Source of the DNA: Antitrichia curtipendula
Lineage: Eukaryota > Streptophyta > Bryopsida > Hypnales > Leucodontaceae
NCBI GenBank assembly: GCA_951230915.1
Contig: OX579633.1
Location: 56,000,029-56,064,028, forward strand
Length of the DNA stretch: 64,000 nucleotides
Reading direction: 5' to 3'
A model generated the notes under the pieces. That model made no database searches and was not told the origin of the DNA. It saw nothing but the letters and a program-made list of their open reading frames with translations. This document shows, in pieces, positions 20,737-30,248 of the stretch (the first letter of the stretch is position 1; every line of letters begins with the position of its first letter). Made by a program: the position numbers and the translations under genes.

Positions 20737-21918
20737 CTAGTGCGGGTGGGTGTCTTTTTAGTTAGGATTTTGACTTATTAGTTATTTCCGGAAACGGGTA
20801 ACCCGGACTGTGGGCCCCTAGTTCCGGACTTTTAGGCTGTCAAACGGCTTTCCGGTTTTGCCGGAACAGTTATTAGGACCGTTAGCCGGATTTGTAGTTG
20901 GCCGTTGGCCGGGTTTTGTGTGGGCCTTTTGGCCGCTTTTTGTTTGCTTTTAAGGGTAGGCCGGCTTGTTGGCCTGTCATTCCCTTTCTTGTCATTTAAT
21001 CGAAGCTTACCGGAGATCAATTTGATCATCTCTTTGCGTATCGCGTTGATGATTGAGTCGTACACTGGTTTGTGAGTGAGAGTGTGTGGGAGGGAGTCCG
21101 GATTCTTGGGTTGACGGATACATATGCTGTGACGGAAGAGCTTTAGATGTGTGAATGAGGAGCTGTGCATGGTGCCTTTAAATTGCTGGAACGGTGATCC
21201 GGTGGAAGCCTGTTACGGGTGAGGGTGCGAGTCCGGAAGTCCAGGGAGGATTCCGTGCGGAGATAAGCAACCGCCTGAGGAATTATCCCAGCCATCGGAA
21301 GGTCTGCCAACCTCTGGAGCACTCGAGAGATACGAAGTCAGCACTACAATCCGGAAAGTCTGGATCTGTCGTTGTAGTAAGGTGGATCTAACCGGGCCCT
21401 GTGTGACCTACTTTCCGGATACGACATCTGGAAGATTGTGAGGGTACGGATTCTCCCTTTGCTATTACCGTATAATTCTTGGGTGTTTGTTTTGTTTGTT
21501 ACGGATAGAGAGTGTGAACCAAGAGTGGTGAGTCCCTGCCCCTCGGAAAGATCAATAGTGGACCCCCTGAGGGTGAAACAGGGGTATCTAAAACCAGTTA
21601 CTTGAGAGAGTTGGAACCGGAATCCGGAATAGGGCGGATCCGGATTGGAATCCGGAAAATACTAGTTTCCGGAAGATAGCAATAGAGTATACGGATTGCT
21701 TGGGGTGTTTTTGGAAGTGATCCGGATACCCAAAACTTGCAGCAACATACTAGAATTCCCTGGGACGATAACTCGTGTCATCTTACCACATTTTTGTGTT
21801 AAAGATACTTACGCGCTAACTACGCGTGCGACACCATGCATGCTCGTACTTGTGCGTACTCTCCAATTATTCTAGTGCATACTTTGTTGAAGAACAAATA
21901 AATGGTTGGGAGTAGTAC

Positions 21919-22239
21919 CTTGGATGCATGGCCATTGGGGCTACCGTACGCCACCGGTTCCAAAAGAACTCCACCTTTCTCATACGTGGTTTGAATTCCG
22001 TTGATTTGGCTTTGGTTGTGGTACACCACAATCCGCACAATGTCACCTTGTTGGCCGGAGAACTTAGGCCCTCCTTCACGACCCCATGGACCCAACGTTG
22101 TTGTCACTAGTAAGGGCTTTTTACAAGGTCTATAGGAGGGTTTATTGGTGTCCTCGGGTAGTGACGTGACCACTGGGGGTTTGATTGTAGCAAACTTGTC
22201 TGTTGTTCTTGTGACTTGGAGAATGTAGTGGTCAGGAAA
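21919..22239 (-). CDS. Jacalin-type lectin gene, exon 3
   Basis: The minus-strand acceptor TTGCAG precedes TTTCCTGACC, and the donor AAG|GTACTACT follows. The length of 321 nt (107 codons) keeps phase 0 at both ends. The first part (FPDHYILQVTRTT) is a degenerate second half of domain A. The second part is a good first half of domain B: GPWGREGGPKFSGQQGDIVR, then VVYHNQSQINGIQTTYEKGG. The first half of domain B is very similar to that of domain C in exon 4, showing recent internal duplication. The second half of domain A has lost the usual YGPFG motif. Confidence 0.7.
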
Positions 22240-22734
22240 CTGCAACATGATCTGTACAGATGAACCAAGCGATTTTTTTGGGTGAACTGCTTGTTATTTT
22301 TTTTAATGTAGTTGTATTAGAAGGAAAATTAGTCGTGATTTGAATTTGTCTAAAATAAACCAAGGGAAACATCTAGAAAACCCCTATTTAAAGAGAAAAT
22401 TAGGAAGTATAGTGGACTTGGTATTTGGTAAACTACTTTAATATGGGAATTTAAAATATATAGGTGATATCTGGTTAGGTACTATGGCATTAAGTCTAGT
22501 CCCAGTTTCCAGTTCCTATTTACAACCGCATTCATAATATACAACACAGTTAGGATATGGTTGGAATGGGGATGGGGTTTCCAATTGGTCAATAAATTAA
22601 CCTACAATAGAGCCTACGTTCAGTTATATTGCTCTTATTTATTTTCTAATAATCATTTTGGTTTAGAAAAAGGTCTTAGAGTGCGTGTTTTCGAAATAGA
22701 TGCAATTATTAATTAAAATCTTCAATTTTACTTT

Positions 22735-23395
22735 GTTTTGCAATAATAACATTTCCAAATTCGAAAATTTTTTGGCTGTTTAATCTGTTCCTGTACTACA
22801 TTTTTCTAGTTTTATAAGTTGAACCACTTGACATTTCATATTAGATTCCATTAAAGCTAGATTTGCATCATTACATTCTAATTAAAGAATTAAAGAACCA
22901 TTAACAAAACATTGTAAAGGACAAATAATTCGAAAGATGTATTTGTTCCAAGTAATAGCTAAAAATCCTTGTCGATATCGAGCTAGACTTGTTTGCATTT
23001 TTTGTGTAAAGCCAAATAATTTCCAATAGCTATTTAGCAATATTTGTCTTATCTGGAAAATACATAAATACTTTTTCTTCTTTTGAAAATTTTAATATTT
23101 TATAAAAAGTACTTTCTAGAAATCTCCTATTATTTGCTTTTGCATGAATTGCTAATGATGCAACAAGCTCGGCATTCATACCTTTAGATGTTTCAATAAG
23201 ACAAATACGTCTATAATAACTAAAAATGTATATACTTGAAATTTGTTTGTTTGTCATATTAATCCTCTGTGACCTAAAGAGCTTAATCTTTGTTTATGAA
23301 CTATTTTTGTTAATGGATTAATTTGACTAAGAAATTGGAATAGATGATGTCGTCCAAAAATTCCTTAAAAGTAACTATTATTGAAGTTAGAGTTT
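22735..23395 (-). pseudogene. rpoB: Nuclear copy of plastid rpoB (NUPT), fragment
   Basis: Read on the minus strand in pieces, this matches the central part of the plastid RNA polymerase beta subunit. Recognisable blocks are [70 protein letters not shown] and LEKCSTGT. They appear in gene order but in shifting frames with stops. A plastid gene fragment inside an intron of a nuclear lectin gene, surrounded by nuclear transposons, marks plastid DNA transferred to the nucleus. I see no further plastid gene beside it. Confidence 0.85.
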
Positions 23396-24758
23396 TTTTA
23401 GTAGCAATAAATAATTTAAATTAAATTATCTAATTCTTAAAGATAAAATATTAAATGAAAAAATTAATATCCATTTATAAAAAAATAAAAAAATTTCATT
23501 GACTTTAGTCTAAATAGAAAGAGAAATCAGACTTATTATAAATAAAATGAAACAAAATATTATATTTTCTCAATATTTGATTTGTAAAAAATACTTTAAA
23601 ATATAGTTAGAGATTATTTGATATGTAAAATTCATTTCAAACTAATTTTTGAATTTAATGTATTAAATAAATCATTACTATATCTAAAAACTAACTAATT
23701 GTGTTTTTTTGTTAAATTGACAACCCTCAAAAGTCAAATATTAAGTTACTCAAAAGAATAACCTTGATGAAAAATAAAATAACTATAAAAACTATTAGAC
23801 ATCTTAATAATTAGAAACCTTAAAATAATAACTTTAATTTTTAAAAAATTTAAAAAATTACAAATTATTTTGTAACAAATTTAAGAAATTAATAGGGGCA
23901 GGTTTAATTTTTATAAAACACATAATTTCATATGACAAAAATATTGAATTGAGCTCAAATCAAAGTTAATTTTGACCTTATGTAAAGTAGCAATGTCCAC
24001 AATTAAAATGAAATGAGTAAATTTCTTCTCACTATCCCTTGAATTGAGACGTTTCTCTCCCTATACGTTTTCCTCCCTATCTTCGACTGAATTATATAAA
24101 ACACCTGATTTGTCCATCCACCCACAAAATCCAAATTTTTTTATATAGACTACATGTACAGATATAATATACGGAATATATATAGAATGTATACGGATAT
24201 GATATATGGAATAATGTAACACCAAATCCAACCATTAAATAGTACAACAACTTGATAAAGTATCTCCACAAATTAGAATGACTTTCATCCAAGCAGTAAT
24301 GAGAAAGACACGTCCATTTCAATCTGTTTGTTGTCCAGAAACTGGACATTGGGGCGCTCATGGGTTAAGTGAGCGGGTGACATTCCCGCACTATCCTCTC
24401 AAAACAGACACACAATTTTCTTCGCACTAATACGACTGCTTGGTGAAGCTACAAAAATGCCAATTTCCTTGAAATTTTAAGGACCGAAAACAAACCAGGA
24501 AACCCAGGAGAAACATGAAGTTGGACAGGATGGCACTACGTTGGTAAACGAACGATGTAGGGTTGTGACTTGTTGCAAGTGTCAGTTGTTATGACAATAC
24601 TACCAAGAACTTCTTGACTCCATCGATCAATCACTCAGTCGAATCGAAGTAAGTCATGTACTCATCTTAGTTCACGCAATTGAGGATCGAAATCAACAAA
24701 GACTGACATTGAAGCTTTACTAGGATCGATCTTATTATTGAATTTATTACTTTATTAC
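23396..24758. other. Rest of lectin intron 2
   Basis: AT-rich DNA without coding capacity. At 24160-24215 a short imperfect duplication of a GATATAATATACGGAATATA-type sequence occurs. Nothing else recognised. Confidence 0.35.
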
Positions 24759-24935
24759 CTTGGAGATCTTCCCGCCAAGGCCACTAGTGCCGTGAGGGCC
24801 ATCTTTGAAAGAAGCAGACCCTTGATTGTAGCTGGTCTCCATGCCCAGCACATGCTCTGCGTCGTGAATGATTTGAATCTCCACAATGTCGCCTCTCCCA
24901 TCGTAGAATGGGGTTCCTCCTGCTCCTCCGCTCTT
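24759..24935 (-). CDS. Jacalin-type lectin gene, exon 2
   Basis: This exon of 59 codons runs KSGGAGGTPFYDGRGDIVEI, then IIHDAEHVLGMETSYNQGSA, to GKISK, followed by the donor AAG|GTAATAAA. It is the first half of a jacalin domain: the N-terminal GG-GG--F-DG motif that forms part of the sugar site, followed by the I--I-I strand pattern. The acceptor is the weaker end; GAG|AAG at 24935 keeps phase 0 with exon 1. Domain halves A, B and C each begin with this Gly-rich block. Confidence 0.75.
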
Positions 24936-24959
24936 CTCAGTCATTCGCATTCCACACAA

Positions 24960-25939
24960 TCACCCCAATTTATCAGGCGAGGCAACAATCACCTCAATTG
25001 ATGTATCAGGAAACAAAATGAACAGTGCATGATGGAAGTTCTAATATCTGAAAACAATCAAAACTGTTCTTCAAGAACATGAAATACAGTCGGATCGATC
25101 ACTTGGAAAAATGATCATGCTCGATGTGCATGATTTCTATATTAAAATATGAGTACTTGAATATTAAACTAGTAATAAAAAATCATATTATAATAGTAAT
25201 ATATATTTATCGTTATATTGAATCGTTATTGAATCGTTATATTTTATGATACAAAATAGGTTCCTACACATCTCTCAATACTTCCAAGATCTGATTAAGT
25301 GATTATTTGTTATAATATGGCCTTCAAGAGAAAAAATTCAGCAATTTAGATGTTAGAATAAAAAGTGTAGATTGATAATCATTTATTACAGTCACACGGT
25401 GTACCAATATTATCGCCAATAATTCCCTATTACATAAGCAAGGAGTAACTATAAGTCTATGACCTTATCCTCAAAAATGGCTGTTAGAAAATCATCCATG
25501 ATACCTTCTTTTTTAGCCCTATCCTAGATCAAAGTATCATCATGAACATCACGTATTGGTGTACCTGCAGGTGAATATTAATTTTGAGCTTTGCAATTGC
25601 ATCTTGTGTTGGTCACTTGTTCCTTACCCAAACAACTATTCATTCATGATTGATGGTTCTTTCGTGAGGTGGTTCCAAGGAAGATTTCCTTTTGGATGAT
25701 GCACCGCACAGGAAGACTCTCATGAGGAAGGACTCCTTCCTACTAGAGGAGTATGTGTGGCCACATGCGCACGTTGCATGCCAAAGAAACTCCAGACTCT
25801 CTCGAGGAACAGTGGCCCACTATTTTGTTCCCACATTAATAAAATCTATAGTAACCGGTGTTGCAATTGCACCCACAAATTAAACAGCAGGAAGTGCATG
25901 GCAATGAAATCGTAAGGGCATCGACAATAGTGTACGTAC
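24960..25939. other. Lectin intron 1
   Basis: AT-rich, no coding capacity of note. The plus-strand ORF 25692-25883 has no supporting signal. Confidence 0.35.
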
Positions 25940-26134
25940 CGGTCCGTCATGGTCTGGTGGATCTGAGGAGCCTGAGCGTAGACCCAACATCTTTCCAATC
26001 GCCAAGCCGACTGCAAACGACGCCCAAAACGGTACTGTAGAGAGCAATCGCACAAACTTGCTGTCCGAGCTCGGGGATCGTCGGTAGCTTTCCTCGCCGT
26101 AATCGGGGTCTGTCCACTCGTTGTATGCTCCCAT
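25940..26134 (-). CDS. Jacalin-type lectin gene, exon 1
   Basis: ATG at 26134 opens 65 codons, beginning MGAYNEWTDPDYGEESYRRS. They end at an excellent donor, CCG|GTACGTAC, in phase 0. After a hydrophilic start there is a hydrophobic stretch, PFWASFAVGLAIGKMLGL (about residues 35-52), that could be a membrane anchor or an internal signal anchor. The exon then ends in a polar linker. Together the four exons encode about 377 residues: an N-terminal hydrophobic segment followed by jacalin domains A, B and half of C. The hydrophobic segment makes a membrane-associated or secreted lectin plausible; that is inference. Confidence 0.6.
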
Positions 26135-26900
26135 ATACTTTGAAGTCTGTTGGGGTTTTTTTATACTACTGAACTCATTTGCAAAATTAACCTAAAAGAA
26201 GTTGCATCTGCTCAGTCAGCCTTCGGTACAGTAATTAACACACGCTTCAAACGCAGATAACAGATTAGATATTTTATACTTAGAAATCTTACGGACACGC
26301 TCTCTAAACACCGATATGCACAACGATAGAACAGTATCGACAGGAACAAGATGAAAACGCCAATCAACAAATGCAGAACCAACAATGCCCAAACTGCAAA
26401 GTGACGACTTCGTTGGAAGAGTTCGATCTTGCTGAAACTGCTTGCTGGTTGGTTTCAGTGACCGTGACGACCCCTTCCCAAGTAGCTGCAGACAAGGATA
26501 GTGACGTTTGAACATTATTCTCGATCGAAGCTAGCTGTGATAAATGTAGATACATTTCTCTAATAAGTAACATATAGAAGATATATAATGATAAATCAAC
26601 TTCAAACTGGACCCTGCGCCAGAGCTTGCAGCAACCTATTTTAATGAAGTGTCTACGGTCCATCGAAAGCCACTATGCACAGAAGTTGTCATTTGTGCGT
26701 GTTCGATTTTCAATGGCGATCGTTGCTTACTTGCAAAGTTCGCCAACTGTAGTTATGGTAATGTTCCTTGATTCACACCAGTCCTGCAAGAAAACAGCAA
26801 TGTAGCAGTACTTAGCCATCAAATCCAATTGAAAGACACTCACTCGTTTATCAAACAATAGAGTGAGAGGGCCAAAAGTGTGCCCTGTACAGTATTCTTC
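26135..26900. other. Upstream region of the lectin gene
   Basis: No convincing gene. Minus-strand ORFs at 26216-26663 and 26727-26930 lack domains and recognisable splice context. The lectin promoter should lie here. Confidence 0.3.
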
Positions 26901-26994
26901 ATGGACGACGATACAGTTTCCAATCAGCAAGACATGGAGTCAGACCAATTTGAAGGAAAATCGCCGCTGCCAAGACACAGGCGTAGCTCCCGAG
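26901..26994 (+). CDS. Possible first exon of a divergent plus-strand gene
   Basis: ATG at 26901 gives MDDDTVSNQQDMESDQFEGK and then SPLPRHRRSSR, ending at the strong donor GAG|GTACGTGA. The acidic-then-basic start looks like a real N-terminus, but I could not identify exon 2. If real, it is divergently transcribed from the lectin gene. Confidence 0.25.
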
Positions 26995-27145
26995 GTACGT
27001 GAACTGTTTGCTCTCTCTTCATGAACACCATGAACAACGTGCACTGCCCTAAAATCCTAATTCATGGCGCGTCTTTGCCAATGTTTTCACTGCCGCGTGA
27101 AGGAAGTGGTTTGCAGTACTCTGCTTGCTCAAGAGCCACTGAAGC

Positions 27146-27680
27146 TTGAGTTGGCGAAGTGCGACACTGGGTTTCAAGATCCGGGTACTTAGTTTCTATG
27201 GCACCGACTTTTGTTGCGTTCGTAGGGATCCGTCGATTTCCACTGGGTGTCGGTGTGACGCTCAGTTACGTTCTCGATCAAGCGTTCGTTCGTGTTGGCA
27301 GATCGGAGATTGCGTGCAAGACCCGGCTTGACGTGCTTAGAATTCGGTTCTTGCAGCTCCGCTCTCCTCTGCAAGCTTGAAGCAAATCCTTAATGCCCGG
27401 GATCAGTAGCGACGATACGGGACGAACTGTCGGTAAAGGACTAATTTACATGAAGCTTGAATTCTTAGGCTTCACGCTACTTTTGTTTACCCGTTGATCT
27501 TCGCTGTCGGCACTCTGCAAGCGACACGCAATTCTCATGCATTTGTGTGGGCAGATCGGAGGTATGGACTGAGTGTAAGGCCCGACTTTCACGGGCGAAG
27601 CCTACGGTTTGTGCGCCTTGGCCCTCCTCTGCAGCCTTGGATTAAACCCAAAATCAGCAGGTGCAGCAGCGACGATCCGG
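27146..27680. repeat. Two diverged tandem copies of a GC-moderate segment
   Basis: 27270-27390 and 27530-27660 share blocks such as TGGGCAGATCGGAG / TTGGCAGATCGGAG, CCTCCTCTGCAGCCTTGGA / CTCCTCTGCAAGCTTGA, and AAGACCCGGCTT / AAGGCCCGACTT. Plus-strand ORFs through both (AFVRVGRSEIACKTR and AFVWADRRYGLSVRP) are similar, which hints at former coding sequence. No family recognised. Confidence 0.35.
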
Positions 27681-28317
27681 TTCCTAGTACTACCGGTGAA
27701 TCGTACGTGTATATATTCTCAGCCCATTACCATCGACAACCGAACGATGATAAGAGAAACATTCAACTTCCCACCCAAACATGCATTCTTGCATATATGC
27801 GGCGCAATGACATCGCGGTCAGACTAATTGAACAGCCAAAGATCGACGGACATGCACAAATGCATGGCAATGAAACCAGTTAGTACGAGAAACAGTCAAC
27901 CGTACACATGTATGCAGCGCAATGACATCGCACACTATTTGGGCAGCCACTCACCAAAACAAGCTTCCTCGAAAACGTAATGCAGTGAGATCGAATTCGC
28001 CGGTACGCCGAAGAACTCTAAACTCGCAAGTTGCTCTGTGCAATCGGAGATCTTATAAACATATATATAGGCACTGTCCATGCATTCACCTCGAGAAGAT
28101 TAGGTCAATGAACTCCCTAGCTCCACGTGCTGAATTATTTACATGCAGTAGCAGAAATGCGCACGTTTAAAATGCTCCTGCCTCGATAGATATTTTTTCA
28201 CAGCAAAGGCTAGACGTGGAAGGCCCGGTCAATTACTGTGTCAACCTACTGTACGTGTGTGAACGAAAAGGTTAATACTCAGCTTTTTCCCATCATTCGA
28301 CCTTACCCATGATGGGC

Positions 28318-28420
28318 AAAAGCCATGGCGCACGCGCCTTGCATGCCTGCTTGTCGATCCAAAGAGACTTGCAAGGCGTTTGATCATGGCGCACGCAACT
28401 TGCATGCCTGCTTTCAGTCA
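28318..28420. repeat. Direct duplication around CATGGCGCACGC
   Basis: CATGGCGCACGCGCCTTGCA at about 28323 recurs as CATGGCGCACGCAACTTGCA at about 28386; both are followed by TGCCTGCTT. No function seen. Confidence 0.6.
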
Positions 28421-28627
28421 CTGGTAAAGCCGGCCAACCTGCACATCGATGAAAAGACGATCTGACGCACAGTCCTGCATTCTTCGTTAAGAGCCTCGGT
28501 GGCTGATTCGTCCCATTTCGGGACATCCCAACGAAGCAGAATGCGCCGCATGAGGAGTGAGGCCGATTCTGTTGCAGAATCGGCAGGCGCAGCTATTTTC
28601 CTTGTTCCCGTAGAGTTCCCTCACCTC

Positions 28628-28761
28628 TTAACGCTAGGGAACGCGCCGTGTAAGGCGCATTCTGCACAGGAGCTCGCCCATGAGCTCGCCCTGCCGGGCT
28701 CGCCCACTGGCTTGCTCCTACGCAGAACGCGCCTTACACGGCGCGTTCTCTAGTACGTTAA
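28628..28761. mobile_element. 134-bp GC-rich hairpin element bounded by TTAA
   Basis: TTAACGCTAGGGAACGCGCC at the left is mirrored at the right by the complement of TTAACGTACTAGAGAACGCG. The inverted arms extend about 44 bp, including GCGCCGTGTAAGGCGC on the left and its exact complement on the right. Its right TTAA (28758-28761) is also the left TTAA of the next element. Confidence 0.6.
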
Positions 28762-29502
28762 CCCCTAAATGATGGACCTATAACCACTGATTTAGGCCTC
28801 AGTGCCTATCACTCAATTTGCTGCCATTTTGCAACTAGACATGTATGAAAAAAATTAAATTTATTTTTCAGAGATGAAATTACATGTTTTCTTTACTTCA
28901 CAAAAAATTTAGATTTTTTTTGTGGAAAATTGATTTTTTTGAGAATTTTTGAAGAAAAAGAGAAGAAAAATCACATCAAATAGAAAACTATTTCAAAAAT
29001 ACAGAAAATTTCACCATGTGTGTATATTACAATGACAAACATCATGGTGTAAATTCAATTTCCGTCTCATTCTATAATTAGAAAATAATAGACATTGAAA
29101 ATACACCCAAAGTTCAAATTGCAATAAAATGTGCAATATTAAGAATTTTTTCAAAATTCAAATTGGAGAAGAAACTAGATTAGATGACCTTCATTTTTTT
29201 AGTTGGGCTCAAACTCAAAAAATATCATTTTTGTGGAGAAATTTCAGACTTAGAGCAAAGAACAACAACTTCCCCAAAATACACTAAAATAGTATATTTT
29301 GTGATCCGTTTTTTTTAATAACTTCTCATTTATGTGAAGATAGACACTTGCATGACTACAAATTCAATTAAACACTCTTTGTAATCCACCATGGAGGGTG
29401 ATCAAAAATGAAATGGATGAAAAAAAGTTTCCAAGCAATGTAGAGATGACTGCACAATCATCCAAACGCCAAAAATTGGCGTCCTCGGCGTTCTAGGGTT
29501 AA
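28758..29502. mobile_element. TTAA-bounded element, 745 bp (family 2)
   Basis: It starts TTAACCCCTAAATGATGG and ends GGCGTTCTAGGGTTAA. The ends share only the CCC(C)TA motif, so the pairing is less certain than for other members. The interior (28770-29440) is repeated, without clear ends, at 45878-46536. Non-coding. Confidence 0.5.
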
Positions 29503-30248
29503 AGATTGAACTAACGGAAGCAAGCTAGGAGTTAATTTATAGTTTACTGTAGGCAAAATATTTATGGTTATATATATTCACTGGATTATACTTCAGCTTC
29601 ACTGTTGACATTGACTCACACACTAGCTTACGACCTGGAGACGGAGTACATATTTATAATTCATATCTTGCCAAGAGTTCATAATGCCAAGTCCGTCTAT
29701 CAAGGCAGATTTGTCACCATTTCATTGGATAGTCGGAAACGCATTATATCTCATAATGCAGCTCCTCTTTCTACACCTTTAGATTTCTATAAAGTACAAA
29801 TATAGATGTTTGTGATGAACTATTAGATTTTGTATTATGTCCCATAATGCTCTTGAGCCTCCCGGCTCTTGAGCATTATCTAATCCATAACATTCAATAC
29901 CATGTACAACCACAACCTTGTTTCTACAATAGATGGATATTCCACATCATACGTGGCTAAGTAGACAGGTGGACACTCAATGTAATGAGCAAGGAGCATG
30001 AAGGAAAGGCAGTGGACATGAAGGCTACTGAATATTATGGCCCTATCAACTAATTATTGTATTGATTATAATTCAATCCTTGGCTAGATTTCCTTCTGGG
30101 TATAGGGTAGTATGTAGCAACAGCGACCTCAAGGCCATTGCCAAGAGAATGGTCGGGCGCCCCTTTGATGCAAACTATCCATTCCCTTCTCCATTGCTTA
30201 TCCATCACTTATCCATCACCTTCTCATATTATAATAATACTATAGCAT
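29503..30248. other. Spacer
   Basis: No gene supported. The plus ORF 29605-29805 has no recognised feature. CGGCTCTTGAGCATTA is locally duplicated near 29850-29880. Confidence 0.3.

Larger units (their letters stand above)
18412..21833 (+). mobile_element. Solo-LTR-like, ORF-carrying element, copy I (intact ORF)
   Basis: The element is 3422 bp, begins TGTAACGTTACGG, ends GCGTGCGACA, and has the exact 5-bp duplication CCATG on both sides. Its layout is a 270-bp upstream region, a TATA box, a leader of about 130 bp, a 635-codon ORF and a 1.1-kb 3' tail. Neither end sequence recurs near the opposite end, so it is not a complete LTR element with short LTRs. It matches the inverted copy at 4370-7783 throughout. 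It sits in intron 3 of the minus-strand lectin gene, in the opposite orientation. With an open ORF, it looks like the youngest of the three copies. Confidence 0.85.

Noticed and set aside
18412..21833. Complete LTR retrotransposon with short LTRs
   Set aside because: Neither the first bases (TGTAACGTTACGG) nor the last (ACGCGTGCGACA) recur at the opposite end, and no polymerase domains are present.
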